This document shows, piece after piece, positions 54,332 through 63,750 of a stretch of DNA of 64,000 nt. Location: contig CM037868.1 in the NCBI GenBank assembly GCA_021292105.1, positions 1,369,049-1,433,048 of the forward strand, in the 5' to 3' direction. How positions within the stretch are numbered: the stretch's first letter is position 1; each line of letters opens with the position of its first letter. This DNA is from Anadara kagoshimensis. Lineage: Eukaryota; Mollusca; Bivalvia; Arcoida; Arcidae. The notes beneath the pieces were generated by a model. It searched no databases, was not told where the DNA came from, and saw only the letters and a list, made by a program, of their open reading frames with translations. Both the position numbers and the translations under genes were made by a program.

Positions 54332-57300
54332 AGATGTAAAAATCAACAACGACTTAATTTTGAAATTGAATATACATTTGTGTAGTTGATTTCACCCAGC
54401 TTTCTGGTCATTTTGTAAATTAAAATTATTTGTTTGAGACTAAATATGGCATATATACCCAAGTCAATTATGAATAGATTAACCATGTTGTCTAGAGAAA
54501 TACAGTGAATGCGATTTCAGCTTAAGGACTTATCATTAAAGATGTCAAAGTAAAGCGCACATTATAATATCATCAAAAAAAAAAAAAAAAATAATAACAA
54601 TCCATGTCAAGATCAAACCCCTATAGTAAAGGAAAAAAGACTGAAATACTAATCCATGTCCAGATCACATCCCCATAGCAAAGTTAAAACTTTGAAACTG
54701 ACAAATTAGGTTAAACATATAAACTTCCACCATGCTATGTAATACTGTACATTATGAAACAAGATAGTGATGAAAACGATATAAATGTTTTGAAAAAGAT
54801 AATAAGGTTCTGAAAATGTTATGAATGCTCTGAAAGCGGTATGAATGTTCTGAAAACGATATGAATCAGTATGAATGTTCTGAAAACGATATGAATCAGT
54901 ATGAATGTTCTGAAAACGATATGAATCAGTATGAATGTTCTGAAAACGATATGAATCAGTATGAATGTTCTGAAAACGATATGAATCGGTATGAATGTTC
55001 TGAAAACGATATGAATCGGTATGAATGTTCTGAAATCGATATGAATCAGTATGAATGTTCTGAAAACGAAATGAATCAGTATGAATGTTCTGAAAACGAT
55101 ATGAATCAGTATGAATGTTCTGAAAACGATATGAATCCGTATGAATGTTCTGAAAACGATATGAATCGGTATGAATGTTCTGAAAACGATATGAATCGGT
55201 ATGAATGTTCTGAAAACGATATGAATCGGTATGAATGTTCTGAAAACGATATGAATCAGTATGAATGTTCTGAAAACGATATGAATCAGTTTGAATGTTC
55301 TGAAAACGATATGAATCAGTATGAATGTTCTGAAAACGATATGAATCAGTATGAATGTTCTGAAAACGATATGAATCAGTATGAATGTTCTGAAAACGAT
55401 ATGAATCAGTATGGATGTTCTGAAAACGATATGAATCGGTATGAATGTTCTGAAAACGATATGAATCGGTATGAATGTTCTGAAAACGATATGAATAGGT
55501 ATGAATGTTCTGAAAACGATATGAATCGGTATGAATGTTCTGAAAACGATATGAATCAGTATGAATGTTCGGAAAACGATATGAATCAGTATGAATGTTC
55601 GGAAAACGATATGAATCAGTATGAATGTTCTGAAAAGGATATGAATCAGTAAGAATGTTCTGAAAACGATATGAATGTTCTGAAACAGTATAAAGGTTCT
55701 TTAAAAGGGATCTGAGGACATTGTTCTGAAAAGTAATTAATGCTCCTTCAACGGTATAAATTCTCCTAAAACGATGAATCCTCTGGAAACAAAGCAGATG
55801 TTCTGGAAAAGTATGCATACTCTGAAAACGGTATGGCTGTTCCGGAACGGGATCTAAGGACGGCGTGAAGGTAGAAATATTCTTAAAACGGTATGAACTT
55901 TCGCAAAAATTACATTTTTTCCTTCTAATTGCAGGGTAACACGGCCTTTAGTGAATATATTTTGTATGGAACATCAAACTTCACAATAAATAACGGCACT
56001 GGTGTTGTGATATTAAATAGTCCACTTGACAGGGAGTCTATCCCGGAATACAGATATAACGTATGTATTCTTATATCATAATATTGTTTATTTCATGTTT
56101 CCAAAATATTTCTCAATGTTAGATGACATCATGCACGAATTGAAGGGGTCTAGTATGACCCGATAAAGTCCGATCACGACATCAGTTACTTTTACTGGTA
56201 TGACAGGTAAAGGTATTATTGAAGTATTACATGTCCAGTATATCAACATTTATTATATATTGCAGAAGAAACTTGTTCTGGTTTGGCAAGTAAATGTCCG
56301 AACACGACACGTAAATGTCCGAATACGACATTAATTATTGAAATACTTGATTTTCAGTATATAAACATTTATCTAATTTTTTAACTTTCAGTAGCAGTTA
56401 CTTGCTCTGGTATGACACATAAAGTTTTGAACACAACACGCAGAGGACCAGGCACGACACGTTATATTAGATTCTAAAATGACTACTAGATGTTCAGATT
56501 ATACACATTTAATCTATATTACAGGTGTCTACAGCAGTAACCTGTTCTGGAAGGACACGTAGAGGACCGGGCATGACACGTAGATGTCCGAACTCGACAC
56601 GCAACATTAGATTCTTACACGATTACTAAATGTTCAACTTATACACGATATTCTATATTACAGGTGTCTGCAGCATAAACTTGTTCTAGTTTAACACGTA
56701 GAGCACCAGACATGACACGTAGATGACCGAATTGGATACGTAAAAGTTTAAACGCGACACGTAACATTAGGCCCGAACACGGTTACTAAATGTTCAGTTT
56801 ATACACGATATCCTATATTACAGGTGTCTGCAGCATGAACTTGTTATGTTATGACATGTAGAGGACCGGACATGATACGTAGATGTCCGAACTCGACACG
56901 TAAATGTTTAAACGCGACACGTAACATTAGGTCTGAACACGATTACTAACTGTTCAGTTTATACACGATATCCTATATTACAGGTGTCTTCAGCATTAAC
57001 TTCTTCTGGTATGACACGTAGAGGACCGGGCATGACACGTAGATGTCCGAACTCGACACGTGATTTTTTAAATGCGACACGTAACATTAGGTCCGAACAC
57101 GATTACAAAATGTTCAGATTATACACATTATTCTATTTGACAGGTGTCTGCAACAGTTACTTGTTCTAGTATGACACGTGGATGTCCGAACTTGACACGT
57201 AAATGTTCAAACGCGACACGTAACATTAGGTCCGAACACGATTACTAAATGTTCAGATTATACACATTTTATCTATATTACAGGTGTCAGCAACAGTAAA

Positions 57301-58149
57301 TTGTTTTGGTTTGACACGTAGAGGACCGAACACGACACGTAAATGTTCAAACACAACACGCAACATTAGATCCGAACACGATTATTAAATATTCAGTTTA
57401 TACACGATATTCTATATTACAGGTGTCTGCAGCAGTAGCTTGTTCTGGTATGGCACGTAGAAAACTGGGCATGACACTTTATATTATAATTAGATGTTCA
57501 AACACGACACGTAATATTAGATCCGAACACGATTATTAAATATTCAGTTTATACACGAAATTTTATTTTACAGGTGGCTGCAGCAGTAACTTGTTCTGGT
57601 ATGACACGTAGAGGACCGAACACGACAGTTATTTTTGAAATACAAGATGTTAACGATAACAGTCCTGTTTTTGAACGATCAGACGGGTTCGAAACAAGCA
57701 TTGATTCGAATGCAACGATAGGAACATTGGTTATAAAGGTAATAATGTATACAGCTCATTTCACAAAGAAGCGTTACATCCTTATGTCCATTAAGAAGTG
57801 TCATCCCTAGTACAAAAATAGTAAGACCAAAAAATACAAAGAAAACAAAATATATTGCATATAGAAGTGATTTACTTTAAACCATGGGCATAACTTTATA
57901 TCAAAACAAGCTAATTTACAGCTAGTGTTTTGCAGAAGTACCTATTGTTTAACAGCCTTAATGCGATACAAGTTTTGATATTATACGATATATGTTTTAT
58001 CAAATAATAATTTTCAGTTATGTATTTTGAATGTATAAAAGTTGTCTGTTCATAAAATAAGTCATCTTGACTCTTTAGTTCTTCTGAAATACAAAAAACA
58101 AAGGGATGACATTTCTTTTTGAAAATTTAGGTGTGACGTTGGTTTTTAA

Positions 58150-58203
<54 letters not shown>

Positions 58204-59585
58204 GCTTATCTGGGATCTTAAAAGTTTTATGGACGTCATCATAGTGTAGTTGATAAATTTTATGTTTCTGTGTCCAGGATTGCCAGGGATATATTTGACG
58301 AACCATAGTTCCATGTTCCTTTTACTCAATTTTGATTACGCTCGTGTCGGGTGTAGCTAGCTAAAAAGGAGTTGCTTACCCTTCCGGAGCACCAGGCCAC
58401 ACTTCCCTGGTGGAAGTTCACGTGTATAACCTAACTTGTCAGTTCCAAAGTTTTTACTTTGCTTTTGGATTGTGATTCGTTTATGGATTAGTATGTTTTT
58501 TTATTGTATCTATTTACAATAGGTAAATGCTACGGATGCAGATATAGGTGATAACGGACAGATCTACTACGAACTAAGTCCACAAACTGTACCATTTAAC
58601 ATTAGCAGAAATGGAGATATAAGAACAAATGCTGACTTAACCCTACAACCAGATCAAAGAGTATATTTTTTCACAGTACATGCAAAAGATGGTAAGCCAT
58701 ATAGCTAAACATAAATTTGGATGAGATACACATCAATTTCTCATTGATATATTTTTAGATTGTTTTATTTTTTATAATTATATATTTGACACAAGTGCAT
58801 ATATATATTTATAACTTAAAAGTAAGTTAAAATGTTTTCTAAAACATTACTGAAGTTATTCTTTGTAAAGTTGAGCACGGTTTTTCTTTTTTTTTTCTTT
58901 TAAATTTTATATGTAACAAGTTGTAAACAAGTCTCAAGGGTCAGAACTCTATGAATTCTGTAAAACAGTTGTCGGTGGTTTCAAAATACTTTACACTATG
59001 TTTTACTATTTAGAGAAAAATATATCATGAAAACCCCTTATTGGGCCTTATTTCTATATCATATAGAAAAACGCTTTTTAAAAAATACTATTTATTGAAG
59101 ATTTTGGTAGAAAAATGACAAAACCCGGGACTCTGCGGACACTATTTTTGTGGAGGAAAATACTCTATACACCTACTTATTGGTAATACGCGATAACATA
59201 GTATTTGAAATTTATGTCTTAAATATAATTAAAACACATTTTTATACATAAATAAATGGAAAATAATATCATTACTGTAAACCAACTTTTATTTGCGTGC
59301 GATTAATTTTTGCGTTTTTGCGAAAGTCAATCGATGCAAACGTGTTTATGAAAATTGGTAATTTTTATACCAAATATTCAGCTATATCGCAAAAGCTAAT
59401 ATTCGCAAAATAGCGATGGCATGAAAATAACGAAAAAAATTGGTCAACAGTATTTCTGAATTCTTAATTTGTTTTTATTCTTAGTTTTTTGCACTAATTG
59501 CAACTTAATTGTTTTTCATTTTACAGGCGGCATTCCACCTCGGAACTCATCGATTCCTGTCCATGTCTCAGTTCATTTTCCATAG
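50669..59585 (+). CDS. Type II membrane protein with two C-terminal cadherin repeats, 7 exons, 345 aa
   Basis: Seven exons join in frame. Residues 1-50 are hydrophilic; 51-74 (LFLANFLASA..AAFLL) form one membrane segment preceded by W-K-K. Residues 75-136 are a polar stalk with heptad-like and Asn-rich stretches and several N-x-S/T sites. Cadherin repeat 1 (~140-245) has the V-K-E glutamate (156), D-R-E (205-207) and the linker D-V-N-D-N-S-P-V-F (240-248), but not the first D-x-D. Repeat 2 (~246-345) has D-A-D-I-G-D-N-G and A-K-D-G-G-I-P-P, lacks D-R-E, and ends at the stop without a linker. With positives on the N-terminal side, no signal peptide and sequons on the C-terminal side, a type II orientation is inferred: the cadherin part outside. 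Classical cadherins and protocadherins are type I, so this is unusual. Function unknown; calcium-dependent adhesion or shedding is a guess. Confidence 0.82.
51370..51645 (+). repeat. R1 dispersed repeat, nearly full length
   Basis: TTTTATGGCCGTCATCGCAG, GTGTCCAGGATTGCCCTGG, AGCTAGCTAAACAGGAGGTG and TTTTTACTTTGCTTCTTGAA. Confidence 0.78.
52186..52541. mobile_element. 356-bp inverted-repeat (foldback/MITE) element
   Basis: Left TGGGGTCCGTCGCTGTACCA + CATGACCCCTAACGTTTGCG faces right CAAACGTTAAGAGGTATTGA + TCACGTGGTACAACGGTGAA. Inner arms AATAGATTCTGTCACCTGTT and AACAGGTGACAGATTCTATT are also inverted. The centre includes a second copy of TATGTTTGCCGGTGGTTTAT. Non-coding. Confidence 0.78.
52855..53160. 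repeat. ~100-bp degenerate tandem, about 3 copies
   Basis: ATTTCGTAATGACCAACCAG, ATGAACGTTTCCAATCAAAC and AGGAAATGGTTAG recur at ~52959 and ~53062, with partial forms near 52870 and 53110. Confidence 0.8.
53269..53355 (+). CDS. Cadherin-like gene exon 2
   Basis: Acceptor TTTTTCAG, donor GTAAGG, 87 bases. Encodes the stalk E-S-K-M-L-E-Y-L-N-N-T-L, then N-N-N-I-S-R-L-E-N-M-T-R-C-L, with three N-glycosylation sequons and a spacing suited to a short coiled coil. Confidence 0.82.
53765..53925 (+). repeat. R1 dispersed repeat, 3' half
   Basis: AGCTAGCTAAACAGGAGGTG, ACCCTTCCGGAGCACCCGGC, CTGGTGGAAGTTCACGTGTC and GATTGTGATTCGGACATGGA. One of the least diverged copies; it is in intron 2. Confidence 0.78.
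54171..54280 (+). CDS. Cadherin-like gene exon 3
   Basis: Acceptor GTATTTTAG; donor GTAGGT at 54281, phase 0. Encodes A-C-D-A-E-V-P-K-W-P-E-N-G, then F-R-I-Q-V-K-E-D-A-L-V-G-T-S-V, the first strands of a cadherin repeat. The alternative GTCACA donor 4 bp on would break the frame. A (CA)n run starts right after the donor. Confidence 0.85.
54286..54329. repeat. (CA)n microsatellite at a splice donor
   Basis: About 21 CA units starting ~6 bp after the GT of the intron 3 donor. Length change here could affect recognition of exon 3. Confidence 0.95.
54600..54735 (-). repeat. R1 fragment, 3' part
   Basis: On the minus strand GGTGGAAGTTTATATGTTTA, AACTTTGCTATGGGGATGTG and TGGACATGGATTAGTA. The 3' end occurs twice (~54600 and ~54653). 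Confidence 0.68.
54780..55910. repeat. 30-bp minisatellite in intron 3, ~26 homogeneous copies with decayed edges
   Basis: The core (~54860-55670) is the unit CAGTATGAATGTTCTGAAAA + CGATATGAAT, with single-base variants (CAGT/CGGT). Both edges (54780-54860 and 55670-55910) consist of diverged ~20-bp units of the type GGTATGAATGTTCTGAAAAC, which suggests an older 20-bp repeat from which the 30-bp unit was built. As 30 is divisible by three, a 263-codon + frame (M-N-Q-Y-E-C-S-E-N-D repeats) and a 370-codon minus frame (D-S-Y-R-F-Q-N-I-H-T repeats) are open. The + array lies wholly within an intron. Confidence 0.94.
55935..56060 (+). CDS. Cadherin-like gene exon 4
   Basis: Acceptor ATTGCAG, donor GTATGT, phase 0, 42 codons: G-N-T-A-F-S-E-Y to S-P-L-D-R-E-S-I-P-E-Y-R-Y-N. 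Contains the L-D-R-E motif of cadherin repeats. Confidence 0.88.
56061..57573 (+). repeat. Tandem array of intron-end/exon-start units in intron 4, ~9 copies before the real exon
   Basis: Each unit has a TATACACGATATTCTATATT + ACAG acceptor, then GTGTCTGCAGCAGTAACTTG + TTCTGGTATGACACGTAGAG, then intron-like sequence with CCGAACACGATTACTAAATG. Acceptor AGs end at 56265, 56391, 56524, 56663, 56823, 56983, 57143, 57283, 57422 and, for the real exon 5, 57573. Spacing is 126-160 bp, mostly ~140 or 160, the latter with an extra ~20-bp GACACGTAAATGT-type sub-repeat. Copies near exon 5 are most alike; the two leftmost are strongly diverged. The frames in the copies end at stops, so they are not functional exons by themselves. 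Confidence 0.9.
57574..57738 (+). CDS. Cadherin-like gene exon 5
   Basis: Acceptor TTTTACAG, donor GTAATA, phase 0, 55 codons: VAAAVTCSGMTRRGPNTT, then V-I-F-E-I-Q-D-V-N-D-N-S-P-V-F to L-V-I-K. The D-V-N-D-N linker closes repeat 1. The first ~60 bases of this exon are the template of the tandem array in the preceding intron. Confidence 0.9.
58156..58200. repeat. (TA)n microsatellite
   Basis: About 22 TA units, immediately before an R1 copy. Confidence 0.95.
58215..58505 (+). repeat. R1 dispersed repeat, nearly full length, at exon 6 acceptor
   Basis: AAAGTTTTATGGACGTCATC, TCTGTGTCCAGGATTGCCAG, TGCTTACCCTTCCGGAGCAC and ATGGATTAGTATGTTTTTTT. The T-rich 3' end of R1 falls in the polypyrimidine region of exon 6. 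Confidence 0.78.
58523..58691 (+). CDS. Cadherin-like gene exon 6
   Basis: Acceptor TTACAATAG, donor GTAAGC, 56 codons plus one base: V-N-A-T-D-A-D-I-G-D-N-G-Q to T-V-H-A-K-D. An R1 repeat ends only ~18 bp upstream of this exon, so R1 is part of the acceptor context. Confidence 0.9.
58692..59526. other. Cadherin-like gene intron 6
   Basis: AT-rich, with a diverged TTACTGTAAA-type MITE at 59271-59455. Confidence 0.55.
59271..59455. mobile_element. MITE with TTACTGTAAACC ends, diverged
   Basis: TTACTGTAAACCAACTTTTA + TTTGCGTGCG at the left; AATTGGTCAACAGTA at the right; inner TTTTTGCG / CGCAAAA pairs. Related to 42599-42815. Confidence 0.6.
59527..59585 (+). CDS. Cadherin-like gene exon 7, terminal
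   Basis: Acceptor TTTTACAG; completes Gly, then G-I-P-P-R-N-S-S-I-P-V-H-V-S-V-H-F-P and TAG at 59583-59585. The last cadherin strand (V-H-V-S-V) is complete, and the protein stops where a D-x-N-D-N linker would normally come. Confidence 0.85.
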
Positions 59586-59717
59586 TGATTGATACTTTAA
59601 ATCTGAAAACGTTATAAGTGCGGAAAGGACATCAATATGTGATATTTTAGTTTTTAAAGTCTAGTTTCCAAAACTTTCTTATGAGAAAGAAGAAAAATGT
59701 ATCAAAAGTACTGTAGA

Positions 59718-59962
59718 TATAGGTAAACAACATTGACCTGTCCATGTGACCTTTCATTAGAAATATTCACATAGCAGGGTCCATTTAATACACAGGTAGA
59801 GTTAGGATTCTCAGTTAATACATATACACATTGCCATTGATTAGTGTTCACATCAGATAGACGAAGTATACACGCATGATCCCTATTAATTACATTTACT
59901 CCTTCATAATAAAAGTTTAAATCAAAGTTCAAGCGGACAGGTCAATGTTGTTTGTCTGTATA
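59718..59962. mobile_element. R5 TIR MITE
   Basis: TATAGGTAAACAACATTGAC at the left and GGTCAATGTTGTTTGTCTGT + ATA at the right; 245 bp. It lies in the 3' UTR or flank of the cadherin-like gene. Confidence 0.82.
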
Positions 59963-60136
59963 GACCTGTCCGCTTGACCGTAAATAAAATTATTCATTAT
60001 GGAGATATCACAGGTGTTTATGTCGTCTACATACTGAGAACACTTATCAGGTGTATAAAATGTTTACCACTACCCACGTATTAGGTAGATCCTCCAATAT
60101 GAATATCCCTTTTGAATGGCCAAGCGGACAGGTCAA
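59963..60136. mobile_element. Second, truncated R5
   Basis: Starts GACCTGTCCGCTTGACC directly after the preceding R5 and ends CCAAGCGGACAGGTC. The outer TATAGGTAAACAACATT part is lost or shared with the neighbour. Interior CACTTATCAGGTGT and ACCCACGTATTAGGTAGATC resemble the 28603 copy. Confidence 0.7.
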
Positions 60137-60450
60137 GAGTTCTTTGGCTTTGACCTTTAATTTGATTATTCATCAAAAAGCTATATTCATTGAAAGCTAT
60201 ATATTTCTCTTATTTACAATATTAAAGTTTGTCATTTCTGTTTAGAAATATTGTTTGATACTCGTTTTTTATTTCTTGTCTGCTGATTTTTTCCAGTGTA
60301 TTAGGCAAATAATCCTTTCAGAGCATCACGATCCTTCTATTTGACGTTATTTAATCACTTCAATGCATTTAGCCCTTCTTCTCTGACATCACGATAAAGC
60401 ACGTGAATCAAAATCCTACTTGCCGACAGTTCATACTAGTTTACTTAAAC
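60137..60450. other. Intergenic, nothing recognised
   Basis: AT-rich; no gene or repeat recognised. Confidence 0.4.
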
Positions 60451-60459
60451 GTGAACGTT

Positions 60460-60590
60460 ATTCTTTTCAACATCTTTGGAAAAATTTTTGCTTTCATAAT
60501 TTTGGTCCAAGCACTACTGATGAGTAATTGTATTCCGAAACTGCCGTCTAGTGCTGTAAAATTAAAACTGGTATAATTTGTAATTTATCA
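60460..60590 (+). repeat. R4 dispersed repeat, 3' part
   Basis: TTTTCAACATCTTTGGAAAA, TTTTGGTCCAAGCACTACTG and TATTCCGAAACTGCCGTCTA. Confidence 0.72.
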
Positions 60591-60689
60591 CATAATTGTT
60601 TTAAGTCATGCAATAATATACCAAACAATACGAGACAAATAGACTATAGACTTGTCAAAAGTTCAATACTTCAATGACATTGTAGCTAT

Positions 60690-60965
60690 TTGGGTTTCTC
60701 GTTGTTACAACTACAAGAACTACTTATTAATATCTATCGATTAATTTATGAACAAGTTTGTGTATGCATCTAAAGTGCTGCGAGTGTTTTAATAGTTTGT
60801 CTTGTACTAGTGCGCACTCAGTGCGACTTTATGGTGTTAGCTTACCGAGTTAGTACGCTTTAGACAAGCGTACCACTCCCCCAACCACATTATACGTACA
60901 CCGGGTAAACAAGTAAAGGTCAACGGTGAGGAAAATTCACATTACTATAAGTGGTCTAAGCGGTA
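60690..60965 (-). mobile_element. SINE-B lacking its tRNA head, truncated at a satellite
   Basis: Minus-strand SINE-B body: GTACGCTTGTCTAAAGCGTA, CTGAGTGCGCACTAGTACAA and AAACTTGTTCATAAATTAAT. It stops at the B-box region (GTGGTCTAAGCGG) exactly where the 65-bp satellite begins. Confidence 0.75.
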
Positions 60966-60966
60966 C

Positions 60967-62620
60967 CAACAGGTTTTCGGCAGATACTATCTAAATGCAG
61001 CTATTTTGGATTCTCGTCGTTACTTATATCTCGACAGGTTTTCGGTAGATACTATCTAAATGCAGCTATTTTGGATTTTCGTCGTTACTTATATCTCGAC
61101 AGGTTTTCGGTAGATACTATCTAAATGCAGCTATTTTGGAGTCTCGTCGTTACTTATATCTCGACAGGTTTTCGGTAGATACTATCTAAATGCAGCTATT
61201 TTGGAGTCTCGTCGTTACTTATATCTCGACAGGTTTTCGGTAGATACTATCTAAATGCAGCTATTTGGATTTTCGTCGTTACTTATATCTCGACAGGTTT
61301 TCGGTAGATACTATCTAAATGCAGCTATTTTGGATTCTCGTCGTTACTTATATCTCGACAGGTTTTCGGTAGATACTATCTAAATGCAGCTATTTTGGAT
61401 TCTCGTCGTTACTTATATCTCGACAGGTTTTCGGTAGATACTATCTAAATGCAGCTATTTTGGATTCTCGTCGTTTCTTATATCTCGACAGGTTTTCGGT
61501 AGATACTATCTAAATGCAGCTATTTTGGATTCTCGTCGTTACTTATATCTCGACAGGTTTTCGGTAGATACTATCTAAATGCAGCTATTTTGGATTCTCG
61601 TCGTTACTTATATCTCGACAGGTTTACGGTAGATACTATCTAAATGCAGCTATTTTGGATTCTCGTCGTTACTTATATCTCGACAGGTTTTCGGTAGATA
61701 CTATCTAAATGCAGCTATTTTGGATTTTCGTCGTTACTAATATCTCGACAGGTTTTCGGTAGATACTATCTAAATGCAGCTATTTTGGATTCTCGTCGTT
61801 ACTTATATCTCGACAGGTTTTCGGTAGATACTATCTAAATGCAGCTATTTTGGATTCTCGTCGTTACTTATATCTCGACAGGTTTTCGGTAGATACTATC
61901 TAAATGCAGCTATTTTGGATTCTCGTCGTTACTTATATCTCGACAGGTTTACGGTAGATACTATCTAAATGCAGCTATTTTGGATTCTCGTCGTTACTTA
62001 TATCTCGACAGGTTTTCGGTAGATACTATCTAAATGCAGCTATTTTGGATTCTCGTCGTTACCTATATCTCGACAGGTTTTCGGTAGATACTATCTAAAT
62101 GCAGCTATTTTGGATTCTCGTCGTTACCTATATCTCGACAGGTTTTCGGTAGATACTATCTAAATGCAGCTATTTTGGATTTTCGTCGTTACTTATATCT
62201 CGACAGGTTTTCGGTAGATACTATCTAAATGCAGCTATTTTGGATTTTCGTCGTTACTTATATCTCGACAGGTTTACGGTAGATACTATCTAAATGCAGC
62301 TATTTTGGATTTTCGTCGTTACTTATATCTCGACAGGTTTTCGGTAGATACTATCTAAATGCAGCTATTTTGGATTCTCGTCGTTACTTATATCTCGACA
62401 GGTTTACGGTAGATACTATCTAAATGCAGCTATTTTGGATTTTCGTCGTTACTTATATCTCGACAGGTTTTCGGTAGATACTATCTAAATGCAGCTATTT
62501 TGGATTCTCGTCGTTACTTATATCTCGACAGGTTTTCGGTAGATACTATCTAAATGCAGCTATTTTGGATTTTCGTCGTTACTAATATCTCGACAGGTTT
62601 TCGGTAGATGCTATTTAAAT
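60967..62620. repeat. 65-bp satellite, ~25 highly homogeneous copies
   Basis: Unit CTCGACAGGTTTTCGGTAGA + TACTATCTAAATGCAGCTAT + TTTGGATTCTCGTCGTTACT + TATAT. Copies differ at only a few positions (TTTTCGG/TTTACGG, ATTCTCG/ATTTTCG, one 64-bp copy near 61261), so homogenisation is recent. About 30 bp of the unit (AGCTATTTTGGATTCTCGTC + GTTAC) matches the 3' tail of the adjacent SINE-B at ~60698-60725. An R1 fragment follows directly. Confidence 0.96.
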
Positions 62621-62639
62621 GCAGCTTTATGACCACTAG

Positions 62640-62715
62640 CTATTTAGGAGGTGCTTGCCTTTCAGGAGCACCCGGTCTTACTCTCCTGGTGGAAGTTCAT
62701 GTGTTTAACTTAAGG
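62640..62715 (+). repeat. R1 core fragment
   Basis: AGGAGGTGCTTGCCTTTCAG, GAGCACCCGGTCTTACTCTC and GGTGGAAGTTCATGTG, at the right edge of the 65-bp satellite. Confidence 0.72.
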
Positions 62716-63315
62716 TAGCAACGGCCAGCGGTCACATGACCTTTAAACAATATGTTGATTAAGATATTAAAGTAGGAAAACGGAACAAACCTGAATCGGA
62801 TAACGATCACGGGACTTGAAATCCTACTGGTACTAAGTTATAAGCATTTATATCAAGTGGCTGCACAGTTATTAGAACAAAACAAGGAGACAACTTTCAA
62901 GGGGAATAACTCTTTTTTATCTCTCAAAGTGGACTTTATTTTTGAAAGGTGATACAGGTTATTATTATCTACTTGTATGCAAAAATTAAAAAAATATAGT
63001 TGAATTATTTTTCAAGGCTCTTTCTGTGACCTTCTTAATCTGCCAAATTAAAAGTTTTTATTTTCTTTTATGATTGTGATTAAAACATTAGTTGATGTTT
63101 TTTTGTTTTTGATTTTTCCTCTGCATTTACAAAATCATAAAATTCTATGTTTATATTTCTGAAAATATGTATTGGGCAACCAGTGTAACAGGTTTCCTCT
63201 TTCTACTTCCACATTTTCAAAGGACGTTCTGGAACAGGAATTGTAAATTTAACGAGTTAAGAGTTTTCAAAAACGTAATGAAGTGAGTCACAAAACAAGG
63301 ATACAGTTAAAGATG

Positions 63316-63356
<41 letters not shown>

Positions 63357-63450
63357 AAGAAAGAAAATAAATGAGAATGATATTGCGGGTACGGTAGATG
63401 CATGGAGTAGAAAGTGAAACAAAAACAAACCACTCCACGTTTTCAAAAAA
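62716..63450. other. Intergenic, poly-A tract
   Basis: AT-rich; a possible decayed R1 3' end at ~63040-63110 and a poly-A run at ~63316-63354 with a GAAAGAAAG tail. No gene; the minus frame 63288-63488 is driven by the poly-A run. Confidence 0.5.
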
Positions 63451-63451
63451 G

Positions 63452-63750
63452 AGTTGAGTTGAGTAATGGTATTTAACGTCGAAGTCAAAAATATTTTACT
63501 TATATCTAAACCTCACCAGCTATGGGCGAAAGTGCAGAAATTTTGACTGTGCGTTTAACTGGTGGCATTATGCAGCAGGGTTCTTTATAGAACCACGCCT
63601 ACCGTGACACGGGTCCTCGTTTATTTAAAGTTGCCATCCGAAAGAATCATTACTGTCATCGTGTAATGCTGAGTGATTGGCAAAAGAACAGTCACTACCC
63701 ACTTTCAAGTCTTGGGTCAGAAACTGTCGGCTTCCCACGACCTCCCACCA
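63452..63750 (-). mobile_element. SINE-A, head truncated
   Basis: Minus strand: GAGTTGAGTTGAGTAATGGT tail at the left, then GGGTTCTTTATAGAACCACG, GACACGGGTCCTCG and TCACTACCCACTTTCAAGTC. The tRNA-like head is only partly kept (CCCACGACCTCCCA). Confidence 0.78.

Larger units (their letters stand above)
57739..58522. other. Cadherin-like gene intron 5
   Basis: Includes a (TA)n run (58156-58200) and an R1 copy (58215-58505). Confidence 0.7.

Noticed and set aside
54706-55818. 370-codon minus frame and 263-codon plus frame
   Set aside because: Both are produced by a 30-bp repeat inside an intron of the cadherin-like gene; kept only as a finding to test.
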